Of a stretch of 64,000 nucleotides of DNA, positions 25,239-33,773 are shown in pieces. The notes below the pieces were generated by a model that was given only the letters and a program-made list of their open reading frames with translations, ran no database searches and was not told the DNA's origin. This DNA is from Comamonas sp. JUb58 (GTDB lineage Bacteria > Pseudomonadota > Gammaproteobacteria > Burkholderiales > Burkholderiaceae_C): assembly GCF_004364775.1 (NCBI RefSeq), contig NZ_SOAL01000001.1, positions 310,001 to 374,000 on the forward strand. Reading direction: 5' to 3'. Position numbers and translations under genes: made by a program. Within the stretch, counting starts at the first letter, position 1. The number at the start of each line of letters is the position of its first letter.

Positions 25239-27491
25239 GTGAAGTCCGTGTCCATCCCCTCCGCACCCGCCCAAGTCTCTGGCGTCATCGCTACCGCCGC
25301 AGCCAAGCCTGCCATGTCGTATCCGGTAGTGGTGAGTGCCTACGCCGAATTTCTGGAGAAGCTCGACTACCTCGGTGAAGCAGATCTGGCCCTGGTGGAA
25401 GAAGCTTTCGAGTTTGCCGCCACGGCTCATACCGGCCAGTTCCGCAGCAGTGGTGATCCCTACATCACCCACCCCATTGCGGTTGCCGAGATCTGCGCGA
25501 GCTGGAAGCTCGATGCCCAGGCGCTGATGGCCGCGCTGATGCACGATGCGATGGAAGACTGCGGCGTCACCCGCGATGACATAGCCCGCCAGTTTGGCGA
25601 CACGGTGGCCGAGCTGGTCGATGGCCTCACCAAGCTGGACAAGCTCCAGTTCAACTCGCGCGAAGAGAACCAGGCAGAGTCCTTCCGCAAGATGCTGCTG
25701 GCCATGGCGCGCGATGTGCGCGTGATCCTCGTCAAGCTGGCCGACCGCACCCACAACATGCGCACCATGTCCGACATGCCGCGCAGCAAATGGGGCCGCA
25801 TCTCGACCGAGACCATGGAAATCCATGTGCCCATCGCCAACCGGCTGGGCATCAACCGGGTCTACCGCGAGCTGCAGGACCTGGCCTTCAAGCACCTCTA
25901 TCCCTGGCGCCATGACACCCTGGTCAAGGCACTGGGCCGCTCGCGCAACCGCCGCAAGGATGTGGTCCAGAAGATCCATGCCGAGGTCGACTCGGCCTTT
26001 GCCAAATCCGGCATCAAGATCCGCCTCGGCAACCAGGAAAAAACGCTCTACGCCATCTACAAGAAGATGGATGGCAAGCGCCTGTCGTTTGCGCAGGTGA
26101 CCGACTCCTACGCCGTGCGCGTCATCGTGCCCAACCTGATCGACTGCTACACCGCGCTGGGCGTGCTGCACCAGGTGTTCCGCCCGGTGCCTTCCAAATT
26201 CCGCGATTACATCGCCAATCCTAAGTCGAACGGCTACCAGTCGCTGCACACCACCTTGGTCGGCCCGTCGGGGGTGAGCATGGATTTCCAGATCCGCACC
26301 GAGGACATGAACCTGGTCGACGAGTACGGCGTGCTGACGCACTGGATGATCCAGGCGCGGGCCATGCCCAGTGGCGAGCAACTGGGCAACAAGTGGGTGC
26401 AGTCGCTGCTCGACATCCAGGACGAGACCCGCGACGCCCATGAGTTCTGGGACAACGTGCGCGTGGACCTGTTCCCCGACTCGGTCTATGTGTTCACGCC
26501 CAAGAACCAGATGCTCACCCTGCCCCGGGGCGCGACCGTGCTGGACTTTGCCTACGCCATCCACAGCAATGTGGGCGAGCGCACGCAAGGCGCCCGCATC
26601 AACAACGAGCAGGTGCCACTGAGCACGGTGCTCAAGAGCGGCGATGTGGTCGAGATCTCGACCTCGCCCGATGCCGCTCCGCATCCCTCCTGGCTCACGA
26701 TTGTGCGCACGGGCCGGGCCAAGTCCAAGATCCGCTACTACCTCAAGACCCAGGGCCAGAACGAAACCGCTGCGCTGGGCGAGCGCCTGCTGCTGCAGGC
26801 GATGCGGGCCGAAGGCATCTCGCAGCTGCCCGAGGACAAGGCCGTCTGGGACAGCCTGCTGACCCGCCTGGAAGCGCGCAACAAGGTCGAGCTGTTCAAC
26901 GACATCGGCCAGGGCAAGCGCATTGCCGTGTTTGCCGCCAAGCAGGTGGTTGACCTGCTGGCCGAGCAAGGCCAGCGCCCTGATGCCGTGCTGCTGAGTC
27001 AGGAACGCTTCAAGACCGGCGCCAGCAAAGCCACGACCGCCCTGGTGCTGGATGGCTCACCCAATGCTGCCGTCAAATACGCCAAATGCTGCCGGCCCGT
27101 ACCTGGCGACCCGATTGCCGCCCACCTGGACCGCAATGCCGGCTTGGTGGTGCACAACGCCCAGTGCGCCGTCTGCAAGCGCCTGCTGGCCAAGGATGCC
27201 GAGCATTTTGTCGATGTGGAATGGGCTGATGAATTCGCCAGCGAGTTCGACACCGGCGTCGTGGTCACCATCAACAATGGCAAGGGCGTTCTCGGCAAGA
27301 TTGCCGCCGAGATCGCCGCGATGGGCTCGGACATCACCCATATCACGATGGACGACGAAGTGGCCATGGACACGATGGCGCTGCGCTTTGTGCTCACCGT
27401 CAAGGACCGTGCACAGGTGGAGCTGCTGCTGCGCCAGCTGGTCAAGCTGCCCTATGTGATCCGTGCGCACCGGGTGCTGCCGGTCGCTTGA
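25239..27491 (+). CDS. spoT: Bifunctional (p)ppGpp synthetase/hydrolase (SpoT/Rel)
   Basis: A 750-aa RSH protein. It has an N-terminal HD hydrolase domain (THPIAVAEI, then MHDAMEDCG with the metal-binding HD intact), a synthetase domain (FRDYIANPKSNGYQSLH, then FQIRTEDMN), TGS (PKNQMLTLPRGATVLDFAYA), a helical/zinc-finger region with a CC pair (KYAKCCRPVPGD), and a C-terminal ACT domain. The intact hydrolase motif argues for SpoT rather than RelA. The start is GTG, either 25239 or 25248; AAGG just upstream could serve the latter. Confidence 0.93.
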   Translation: MKSVSIPSAPAQVSGVIATAAAKPAMSYPVVVSAYAEFLEKLDYLGEADLALVEEAFEFAATAHTGQFRSSGDPYITHPIAVAEICASWKLDAQALMAALMHDAMEDCGVTRDDIARQFGDTVAELVDGLTKLDKLQFNSREENQAESFRKMLLAMARDVRVILVKLADRTHNMRTMSDMPRSKWGRISTETMEIHVPIANRLGINRVYRELQDLAFKHLYPWRHDTLVKALGRSRNRRKDVVQKIHAEVDSAFAKSGIKIRLGNQEKTLYAIYKKMDGKRLSFAQVTDSYAVRVIVPNLIDCYTALGVLHQVFRPVPSKFRDYIANPKSNGYQSLHTTLVGPSGVSMDFQIRTEDMNLVDEYGVLTHWMIQARAMPSGEQLGNKWVQSLLDIQDETRDAHEFWDNVRVDLFPDSVYVFTPKNQMLTLPRGATVLDFAYAIHSNVGERTQGARINNEQVPLSTVLKSGDVVEISTSPDAAPHPSWLTIVRTGRAKSKIRYYLKTQGQNETAALGERLLLQAMRAEGISQLPEDKAVWDSLLTRLEARNKVELFNDIGQGKRIAVFAAKQVVDLLAEQGQRPDAVLLSQERFKTGASKATTALVLDGSPNAAVKYAKCCRPVPGDPIAAHLDRNAGLVVHNAQCAVCKRLLAKDAEHFVDVEWADEFASEFDTGVVVTINNGKGVLGKIAAEIAAMGSDITHITMDDEVAMDTMALRFVLTVKDRAQVELLLRQLVKLPYVIRAHRVLPVA

Positions 27492-27519
27492 TGCCCTTCC
27501 GATAAAGATCGGGCCCTCC

Positions 27520-27559
27520 CCAAACCACAGCGCGCCTCGAAGGCGCGCTTGTGCTTTGG
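27520..27559. terminator. Bidirectional terminator between spoT and greB
   Basis: The core is a perfect AGCGCGCCT/AGGCGCGCT stem (27529-27549, loop CGA). It is extended by CCAAA-CACA and TGTG-TTTGG arms with one mismatch. It lies between convergent stop codons. Confidence 0.75.
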
Positions 27560-27571
27560 GAGCGGGCCAGC

Positions 27572-28132
27572 TCAGGATGTCCCCGGCTCCGGGTACTGCA
27601 CATCCAGCACCTCCAGCACCCGCACCCCGCCCGGCGTGGGCAGTTGCACCTCATCGCCAATGCGGGCCTTGAGCAGCGCGCGCGCAATCGGGGCCACCCA
27701 GCTGACCTGGCCCCGGCTGGCGTCGGCCTCGTCAATGCCCATGATGGTGATGCGCTCCTCGCTGCCATGCTGGTCGCAGTACAGCACCGTTGCCCCAAAG
27801 TAGACCTGGTCGCTGCCATGGTGCACCCCCGGGTCCACCACCTCGGCCGCTTCCATGCGCTTGGTCAGAAAGCGGATGCGCCGGTCAATCTCGCGCAGGC
27901 GCTTCTTGCCATACAGGTAGTCTCCGTTTTCCGAGCGGTCGCCATTGCTGGCGGCCCAGTGCACCACCTCCACCACCTTGGGCCGCTCGTCGTCGATCAG
28001 CTGCAGCAGCTCCTGCTCCAACGCGCGGTAGCCCCCAGGCGTGATGTAGTTCTTGCCGCCGGCAATCTTGGGCAGTTGCGGCAGGTCGTCATCGTCGTCG
28101 TTGTCCGTCTCTTTGGTAAAGGCCTTGTTCAT
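27572..28132 (-). CDS. greB: Transcription elongation factor GreB
   Basis: Rescues backtracked RNA polymerase by stimulating transcript cleavage. The N-terminal coiled coil (ITPGGYRALEQELLQLI, then WAASNGDRSENGDYLYGKKR, including the acidic tip) and the C-terminal FKBP-like domain (WVAPIARALLKARIGDEVQL) are clear. The 186-aa length exceeds E. coli GreB (158) because of an acidic N-terminal tail (DNDDDDDLPQLP), as in other Burkholderiales. The basic surface patch of GreB favours this call over GreA. Confidence 0.92.
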   Translation of the reverse strand: MNKAFTKETDNDDDDDLPQLPKIAGGKNYITPGGYRALEQELLQLIDDERPKVVEVVHWAASNGDRSENGDYLYGKKRLREIDRRIRFLTKRMEAAEVVDPGVHHGSDQVYFGATVLYCDQHGSEERITIMGIDEADASRGQVSWVAPIARALLKARIGDEVQLPTPGGVRVLEVLDVQYPEPGTS

Positions 28133-28175
28133 TCCGCTATTTAAACAAAGATTGAGGTGGCACCCCGCCAGAAAG

Positions 28176-28203
28176 AAAAAAGCCTGCCACCGCCATGGCA
28201 GAC
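28176..28203 (-). terminator. Rho-independent terminator of the amidase operon
   Basis: Reverse strand: GTCTGCCA pairs with TGGCAGGC (one G-U pair) around a 6-nt loop, then TTTTTTC. It is about 30 bp after the amidase stop. Confidence 0.8.
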
Positions 28204-28230
28204 TTGCCTTCAGCGGGAAGACCGAGGGGA

Positions 28231-29742
28231 TTACACCGCCTGGCCCACGCTGGCCTGCGCGGCGCCACCGATCTCAGGCGGGTGGGTGACGATGCTGCGC
28301 AGTTCGGGCCGGGGCTGGGCCAGCGCTGCCAGGTCGGGCCGGGGGCGGGCAAAGTCGCTGTTGTGCAGGCCCAGCTTTTCGACCGCCGCCGCCATCGCCA
28401 GCAGGCGGCCATCCTGGTGCAGTGGGCCAATCATCTGCAGGCCAAAAGGCATGCCTGCCTCATCACGGCCGCAGGGCAGCGACAGCGCGGGGTTGGTCGC
28501 CAGGGTCACCACATAGGTCAGGCTCAGCCATTCGTAGTAGTTGCGCTGGGTCTTGCCATCCACCTCTTGGGCATAGAGCTGCGTCCAGGGGAAGGGCGAC
28601 AGCGGGGTCACTGGTGCCAGCACCAGGTCGTATTGCTCAAACGTGCGCTGGAACATGCGCTGGATGCGGGTCTGCGCCAGATGCGCCCAGGCCCGGTCGC
28701 CCAGGCTGATGCTGGCCGCCATCTCCACATTGGCCAGCACATTGGGGCCTAGCGTTTCGGGGGCCGTGCGGTAGATATCGGCAAAGGCCGCCACAAAGCT
28801 CTCAGCGCGGATGATGTCAAAGCAGCGGTGCGCTTCTTCCAGGTTCCAGGGCAAGGCGTCCATGCAGGCCACCTCACCGGCCAAGGCCTGCACCCGCTGG
28901 CGAAAGGCACGGCGCACGATCGGGTCGACCGCACAGGTGCCAAAGTCCTCGGTGTAGGCCACGCGCAGGCCGCGCAGGTCCATCTCCGGCACGGGCCAGA
29001 CGGGGGCGTGGCTCACGCCCATGCTCAACGGGTCCATCGGGTGCGGGCCCATGCTGGCCTGCATCATCAGCGCGGTATCGGCCACATCCCGGCCCATGGG
29101 GCCCAGCACCGAGATGGCGGACCAGCCCAGCGGCCGGTCGTCATTGGCAATCAAGCCGGGCGATGGGCGCAGGCCCACCACGCCGCACAGCGCCGCCGGA
29201 ATGCGCAGCGAGCCGCCGGTGTCCGAACCGGTGCAAAGCGGAAACATATCCGTCGCCAACGCCGCCGCCGAGCCACCCGAGGAGCCGCCGGCATTCAGAT
29301 CCGGGTTGAAGGGGTTGCCGGTGGCGCCCCAGACCGGGTTGCGGCTGTTGGCACCGGCGCCCATGTCAGGCGTATTGGTCTTGGCCGTGACGATCGCGCC
29401 CTGGCCGCGCAGCCGGGCCACAAAGGAATTGTCCTTGACGGGCACATGGCCGCGCAGCCGCACATTGCCGCTGGTGGTCAGCAGACCTTCGGTGGCCTGC
29501 AAATCCTTCACGCCCAAGGGCAGGCCATGGAGCAGCGGCAGCTGGCTGCGCCGCCCCACCTGCGCCTCTGCCAACTGGGCAGCGCTGCGGGCGCGCTCAA
29601 AATCGGTGGCGCAGAGCGCATTCACCGCCGGGTTGATGGCCTGCATGCGGGCAATGCAATCATCCAGCAGTTCAACCGGCGAGATCTGCCGGCTCTGGAT
29701 CAGGCTGCGCAGCTCGACTGCGCTGTGTTCTACCAAACTCAT
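28231..29742 (-). CDS. Amidase (amidase-signature family)
   Basis: A 503-aa Ser-cisSer-Lys hydrolase. The catalytic Lys is in LGVKDLQATEGLL. The signature is NAGGSSGGSAAALA, and the nucleophile region is GSDTGGSLRIPAALCGVVG. Such enzymes cleave carboxamides, but GatA itself is unlikely because gatB/gatC are not adjacent. The ATG overlaps the stop of the Bug-type binding-protein gene (ATGA, 29739-29742). Import of an amide-type compound and its hydrolysis is plausible; the substrate is unknown. Confidence 0.9.
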   Translation of the reverse strand: MSLVEHSAVELRSLIQSRQISPVELLDDCIARMQAINPAVNALCATDFERARSAAQLAEAQVGRRSQLPLLHGLPLGVKDLQATEGLLTTSGNVRLRGHVPVKDNSFVARLRGQGAIVTAKTNTPDMGAGANSRNPVWGATGNPFNPDLNAGGSSGGSAAALATDMFPLCTGSDTGGSLRIPAALCGVVGLRPSPGLIANDDRPLGWSAISVLGPMGRDVADTALMMQASMGPHPMDPLSMGVSHAPVWPVPEMDLRGLRVAYTEDFGTCAVDPIVRRAFRQRVQALAGEVACMDALPWNLEEAHRCFDIIRAESFVAAFADIYRTAPETLGPNVLANVEMAASISLGDRAWAHLAQTRIQRMFQRTFEQYDLVLAPVTPLSPFPWTQLYAQEVDGKTQRNYYEWLSLTYVVTLATNPALSLPCGRDEAGMPFGLQMIGPLHQDGRLLAMAAAVEKLGLHNSDFARPRPDLAALAQPRPELRSIVTHPPEIGGAAQASVGQAV

Positions 29743-30692
29743 TGCGTGGCCAATCCCAGTTTGTCGATCAAAGGCTTCCAGACGGCGATGTCGCGCTCGG
29801 CAAAGCCCAGCACATCGGCAGGCTGGCTGCGCATCAGGGTCACGCCCATCTTGTCCATGCTGTTGGCATAGACCGGGTCGCTGTAGCACTGGTTGGTGGC
29901 ATCGTTCAAGGCCTTGATCACCTCAGGCGGCGTGCCCTTCTTGGCCACCACCGCAATCCAGGAAGGCCGCGCCAGCACCGCCGGCCCACCGGCCTCGGCA
30001 ATGGTTGGCACATCGGGCAGCACCGGCGAGCGCTGGCCAGCAAAAATCGCCAGCGGCACCAGCTTGCCCGCCTTCACCTGGGGCGCGGCCGTGTTCAGCA
30101 CCAGGGTCATCGCCTGGATCTGCTGGCCCATCAGGGCCGTCAGGCCCGCGCTCTCGCCGACAAAGGGCACATGGGTGGCGGGCCAGTGCATGGCATCGGT
30201 CAGCGCCGTGGTCAGCAAATGCGCGGGGCTGCCCTTGCCAGGCGAGCCAAAGTTCAGCCCGCCAGCCTGGGACTTGGCAACCTTCTCCAGATCGGCGAGC
30301 TTGGTCACGCCCGCACCCGCCGGCACCACCAGCACCAGCGGGGACGAGCCAATCATTGCGACACCGGCAAAGTCCTTCAGCGGGTCATAGGGCATCTGCA
30401 GGTGCACATAGGGCGTGATCGTCATCTGCGACATGCCGATCGTCATCGCAAACGAGCCATCGGCCGGCTGGCCCTTGAGGTAGTTGATGGCCAGGATGCC
30501 ATTGGCACCGGGCTTGTTCTGCACCACCACCGGGCGCCCCATCAGCCGCCCGGTGCATTCGCCCCAGGCGCGCGTCATGGCGTCCGAGCCGCTGCCTGGC
30601 GGCTGCTGCGCGATCACTTGCAAGGGGTTCTGGGCGGCGGCGCCGAGTGCCCAGGCCGTCAGGCCGCAGGCAAGAAGGGATGCTCTGATCAA
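29739..30692 (-). CDS. Bug/TctC-family tripartite tricarboxylate transporter binding protein
   Basis: A 317-aa periplasmic binding protein of the very large Bug family in Burkholderiales. A signal peptide (ASLLACGLTAWALGAAAQN) is followed by IAQQPPGSGSDAMTRAWGE, the VVVQNKPGANGILAINYLKG loop, and the pocket region LNFGSPGKGSPAHLL. No TctA/TctB membrane genes adjoin, which is common for Bug proteins. It overlaps the amidase start and the TetR stop by 4 bp each, so the three genes are translationally coupled. Confidence 0.9.
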   Translation of the reverse strand: MIRASLLACGLTAWALGAAAQNPLQVIAQQPPGSGSDAMTRAWGECTGRLMGRPVVVQNKPGANGILAINYLKGQPADGSFAMTIGMSQMTITPYVHLQMPYDPLKDFAGVAMIGSSPLVLVVPAGAGVTKLADLEKVAKSQAGGLNFGSPGKGSPAHLLTTALTDAMHWPATHVPFVGESAGLTALMGQQIQAMTLVLNTAAPQVKAGKLVPLAIFAGQRSPVLPDVPTIAEAGGPAVLARPSWIAVVAKKGTPPEVIKALNDATNQCYSDPVYANSMDKMGVTLMRSQPADVLGFAERDIAVWKPLIDKLGLATQ

Positions 30693-31288
30693 GGGGTCAC
30701 CTCGCTGGAAAAAGATTGAAGAAGCAGGGACAGCTGCTGCAGTTGCTGGTCAATCGCAGCCGGGCTGGAGAACGGAGCGACCACGCCCAGGCCGCGCAGG
30801 CAGGACAGTACCAGCTGGCAGCGCGCGGCCACATCGGGGGCAGATGCCCATTCGGGGAAGCTGCCGCACATGCGCTGCTGCAGCTTGGTGTTGATGAGTT
30901 CGCGCTCGGCGCGGATATGGGCGACGATGCCCTCGTCGGCACGTACGGCCAGATAGGCCTCCCAGGCCACCGCAAAGCGCGGCTGGCCATAGAGCCGGTG
31001 CCAGGCCTCGTGCACAAAATGGTCGGCCCGCCGCCGCATGGACCAGCGCGGCGATGGCCAGAAGCTGTCGTCGGTATCGATCTTCTGCACCAGCCGCTGG
31101 ATGATCTGCAGCATCAGCTCAGCCTTGGAAGAGAAATGGTGCTGCACCGCCCCGGTCGTCATTCCCGCGATACGGGCCACCTCGTGCATGGACAGGCTGG
31201 CGATGCCCTTGGTTTGCATCACCTCGAGCGCAGCATCCATCAGGCGCTCACGCGTCTGTTCGCTTTTTATTTGGTGCAGGTTGGGCAC
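30689..31288 (-). CDS. TetR-family repressor of the amidase operon
   Basis: A 199-aa regulator with an N-terminal helix-turn-helix (TRERLMDAALEVMQTKGIAS, then MHEVARIAGMTTGAVQHHFS) and a helical ligand domain. I place the start at GTG 31288, since AGGAGA lies 6 bp upstream and the longer ATG reading (31309) has no ribosome site and lies inside a palindrome. It is first in the operon before the Bug protein and amidase genes. Autoregulation by the palindrome at 31305-31324 is likely. Confidence 0.9.
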   Translation of the reverse strand: MPNLHQIKSEQTRERLMDAALEVMQTKGIASLSMHEVARIAGMTTGAVQHHFSSKAELMLQIIQRLVQKIDTDDSFWPSPRWSMRRRADHFVHEAWHRLYGQPRFAVAWEAYLAVRADEGIVAHIRAERELINTKLQQRMCGSFPEWASAPDVAARCQLVLSCLRGLGVVAPFSSPAAIDQQLQQLSLLLQSFSSEVTP

Positions 31289-31304
31289 AACGGGTCTCCT
31301 GAAA

Positions 31305-31324
31305 TACATTATGCGTGTAATGTA
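31305..31324. promoter_or_regulatory. 20-bp palindromic operator upstream of the TetR gene
   Basis: TACATTA and TAATGTA form a perfect 7-bp inverted repeat around a 6-bp spacer. The site abuts the Shine-Dalgarno of the GTG start, and its half-site size and position are typical of TetR-type operators. Confidence 0.7.
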
Positions 31325-31419
31325 ATTTGGGAGAAATCCGGGTTTGGCCTAGGGCGGCACTGCCCGCGTGCGCAGGCCGGTAAAGGCAGGGAAAGCAGGC
31401 CGCGCGCGGCCTATGGGCA

Positions 31420-31617
31420 TCAAAAAAGCGCCGTCAGCAGCGCCAGCTCGGCCAGAAACGCCTGCATCTGCGGGCTGGCCTCTTCGCCCGGCGCCAGCAA
31501 GCCATGCTTGTGCGCCAGCTGCCGAAACACCGATGCCGCCGCCAGCTGCGGCAGCGCGGTAGCACCCTCTCCCCCTTCCCCGACATCGCTCAGGTTGTCA
31601 TGGGCCACTTCAATCAT
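31420..31617 (-). CDS. 65-aa protein of unknown function, LexA box upstream
   Basis: Small soluble acidic protein starting MIEVAHDNLSDVGEG and ending FLAELALLTALF, with a predicted helical second half. I recognise no family. The ATG at 31617 has AGAGGAG 5 bp upstream, a strong ribosome-binding site. Longer readings of the frame run through the LexA-box region and look non-coding. A near-consensus LexA box lies 71-86 bp upstream (31688-31703), so induction by DNA damage is expected. Possible roles, by analogy only, are cell-division inhibition or polymerase modulation. It sits alone between the TetR operon and the divergent secreted-protein gene. Confidence 0.65.
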   Translation of the reverse strand: MIEVAHDNLSDVGEGGEGATALPQLAAASVFRQLAHKHGLLAPGEEASPQMQAFLAELALLTALF

Positions 31618-31687
31618 GCGAACTCCTCTCTTCTTGTGGGCAGCCAAGGCATCCGGCCTGGGCGGCCGCCAGCTTGGATTCTTGTAA

Positions 31688-31703
31688 CTGTATAAATATA
31701 CAG
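31688..31703. promoter_or_regulatory. LexA (SOS) box
   Basis: CTGT-N8-ACAG with an AT-only interior. Within its wider 20-bp frame it differs from the E. coli consensus at two or so positions, and outer A/T bases extend the dyad to 8 bp per arm. It lies between the 65-aa gene (minus) and the secreted-protein gene (plus, 171 bp away). A TATATT -10-like hexamer lies inside it on the minus strand. A TTGGAT-N17-TATACA pair on the plus strand means both directions may be controlled. Confidence 0.8.
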
Positions 31704-31874
31704 TATTTGAGAATGTGTGCTGTCGGAAATTCGCATCGATGGAACGACCACTGGTACATGGATGAGGCGCTGCGCCACTGCAAGTCGCAACAATTTTCAA
31801 AGGTCTTGGAATAATCCCGGCATGCCATCCGTCTACAGAGGTGTTCTTCCACCCAACCTTGAAAGATGTACGCC

Positions 31875-32249
31875 ATGAAAACCCCTTACGCATCCCTGGT
31901 CGCTCTGTCTTTGGCTGCCCTGCTGGCCCCGTTGGCCCAGGCCGAGCCGGTGGCCAAGATGGCCAATGGCATGCTGGTCAACGCCAGCGGCATGACCCTC
32001 TACACCTTTGACAAGGATGTGGCCGGCAGCAACAAGAGCATGTGCAACGGCCCTTGCATCGCGCTGTGGCCTGCAGTGTCTGCAGCGGCCGATGCCAAGC
32101 CTGAAGGCGACTACAGCATCATCACCCGCGACGACGGCAGCAAGCAGTGGGCCTACAAGGGCAAGCCGCTCTATACCTATACTGCGGACAAGAAGGCCGG
32201 CGACGCCACGGGCGACAACTTCAAGGACGTCTGGCACGTCGTCAAGTAA
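31875..32249 (+). CDS. Secreted repeat protein (COG4315, Yx(FWY)xxD motif)
   Basis: A 124-aa exported protein. After the signal peptide (MKTPYASLVALSLAALLAPL, cleavage after AQA) it carries two copies of the family motif: LYTFDKD near residue 45 and LYTYTADK near residue 103. A CNGPC disulfide-type loop lies between them. There is no lipobox Cys. The family occurs widely in bacteria with unknown role, often near redox or ECF sigma genes, as here. The ATG at 31875 places the signal peptide correctly; ATG 31866 adds three residues. Confidence 0.8.
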   Translation: MKTPYASLVALSLAALLAPLAQAEPVAKMANGMLVNASGMTLYTFDKDVAGSNKSMCNGPCIALWPAVSAAADAKPEGDYSIITRDDGSKQWAYKGKPLYTYTADKKAGDATGDNFKDVWHVVK

Positions 32250-32304
32250 GCGCCGGCTCCTGCTGATTCCCCTCCTCACCCCCTGACCCGAACTGCAGCC
32301 CCTT

Positions 32305-32847
32305 ATGCGAGCACAGGACGAAGCGGAGATTGTGGCCTGCATCCCCAGCCTGCGGCGCTATGCGCGCGGGCTGGTCTCGGACCCGGACCGGGCCGATGAC
32401 CTGGTGCAGGACACCCTGGAGCGCGCCTGGTCGCGCTTTTCCATGTGGCAAAAGCGCAATGAGGTGCGCGCCTGGATGTTCGGCATCATGCACAACCATT
32501 TCATCGACCGCCTGCGCGCCCAGCGCAGCCGGCCCGAGGACAGCGCGGGCGACGACCTGCCCGAGCTGCCCCAGCGGGCCCAGCAGACCGATGCACTGGA
32601 AGTGCGTGACCTCGACCGCCTGCTGCAGCGCCTGCCGCCAGAGCAGCGCGAGGTGCTGCTGCTGGTCAGCGTCGAAGAGCTGAGCTACCAGGAAGTGGCG
32701 CAGATCACCGGCGTGCCGCTGGGCACCGTGATGTCGCGGCTCTCGCGGGCACGCGCCCGGCTGCGCGACGAGATGGCCAGCCAGGGCCAGAGCAAGGAGC
32801 AGGACAAAGTCAGCCATGCAGCGCAAAGAATCCAACGGGTGAAGTGA
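32305..32847 (+). CDS. ECF RNA polymerase sigma factor
   Basis: A 180-aa sigma factor: region 2 (RRYARGLVSDPDRADDLVQD, then VRAWMFGIMHNHFIDRLR) and region 4 (LPPEQREVLLLVSVEELSYQ, then GVPLGTVMSRLSRARARLR). Its stop codon overlaps the anti-sigma region, and the anti-sigma ATG lies 2 bp downstream. It likely controls its own operon and the neighbouring secreted-protein and binding-protein genes. The envelope signal is unknown. Confidence 0.92.
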   Translation: MRAQDEAEIVACIPSLRRYARGLVSDPDRADDLVQDTLERAWSRFSMWQKRNEVRAWMFGIMHNHFIDRLRAQRSRPEDSAGDDLPELPQRAQQTDALEVRDLDRLLQRLPPEQREVLLLVSVEELSYQEVAQITGVPLGTVMSRLSRARARLRDEMASQGQSKEQDKVSHAAQRIQRVK

Positions 32848-32849
32848 CC

Positions 32850-33719
32850 ATGGACAAGCCCCCCCTCAAAGCCCTGGACGCCAGTCCCATGCCCCCGGTG
32901 ACCGAAGCCGATCTGCATGCCTATGTGGACCGGCAATTGCCCAGCGCACGCCACCTCCAGGTCGAGCAGTACCTGCACGAGCACCCGGAAGAAAGCGCCC
33001 GTGTGCAGGATTGGCAGCAGCAGAATGCGCGGCTGCGCGACATGCTGTCCCCGGTGATGGACGAACCGCTGCCGATGGGCCTGCCGCTGCGCCCCACGCA
33101 GAGCAGCCTGCCCTGGCGCAGCCTGGCCGCCGGCTTGCTGGTGGCGGTCATCAGCGCGGGTGCCGCCTGGTCGATCCGTGGCGCGGTCGATGCCAAGGCC
33201 ATCCAGCTCGCGATGGCGGGCCAGCCCGCAGCCAACACCCACCTATCCGCCCAGCCGCAACTGCTGCCCGCCAATGGCACAGCCCTGAGCGGCTTTGCCC
33301 AGCGCGCGGCGATTGCCCATGTGGTCTACAGCCCCGATGTGCGGCGCCCGGTGGAAATTGGCGCCGAGCAGGAGCAGGCGCTGGTCACCTGGCTGACCAA
33401 GCGCATGGGCACCAATGTGCGCCCGCCCCCGCTCAATGCCCTGGGCTACCGCCTGATTGGCGGCCGCCTGCTGCCCGGTGACAGCGGGCCGGTGGCGCAG
33501 TTCATGTACGAGACCGAAGCTGGTCTGCGCCTGACCCTGTATGTCACCCGCGAGGTGACTACCCAGAACGATGTGCAGTTCAAGTTCGGCCAGGACGGCC
33601 CTGTCAACGTCTTCTACTGGGTGGAAAACCACCTTGGTTATGCCATCTCGGCAGGGGCAGACCGTGCCGAGCTGATGCGCGTCTCGCAGGCCGTCTACCA
33701 GCACCTGCAGCAAGACTGA
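32850..33719 (+). CDS. Transmembrane anti-sigma factor
   Basis: A 289-aa protein with an N-terminal anti-sigma domain (EADLHAYVDRQLPSARHLQV, then HPEESARVQDW), one membrane helix (SLAAGLLVAVISAGAAWSIR at about residues 90-110), and a periplasmic domain. The zinc-binding HxxxCxxC motif of ZAS anti-sigmas is absent. The arrangement with the ECF gene directly upstream supports the call. Its periplasmic region (GYRLIGGRLLPGDSG, then FMYETEAGLRLTLY) presumably senses the signal. A GTG at 32844 overlapping the sigma stop is an alternative start. Confidence 0.87.
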   Translation: MDKPPLKALDASPMPPVTEADLHAYVDRQLPSARHLQVEQYLHEHPEESARVQDWQQQNARLRDMLSPVMDEPLPMGLPLRPTQSSLPWRSLAAGLLVAVISAGAAWSIRGAVDAKAIQLAMAGQPAANTHLSAQPQLLPANGTALSGFAQRAAIAHVVYSPDVRRPVEIGAEQEQALVTWLTKRMGTNVRPPPLNALGYRLIGGRLLPGDSGPVAQFMYETEAGLRLTLYVTREVTTQNDVQFKFGQDGPVNVFYWVENHLGYAISAGADRAELMRVSQAVYQHLQQD

Positions 33720-33773
33720 AGCTGCCGCGCCAGCGCGGCCCCTGCCTCATTACCCTTTGGAGCCAACCACACC

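Noticed and set aside
25203..26969. A 588-codon open frame antisense to spoT
   Set aside because: Same shadow composition; spoT domains on the other strand are complete.
31618..31893. N-terminal extension of the 65-aa gene to 157 codons
   Set aside because: It reads through the LexA box and non-coding composition, while the internal ATG has a strong ribosome site.
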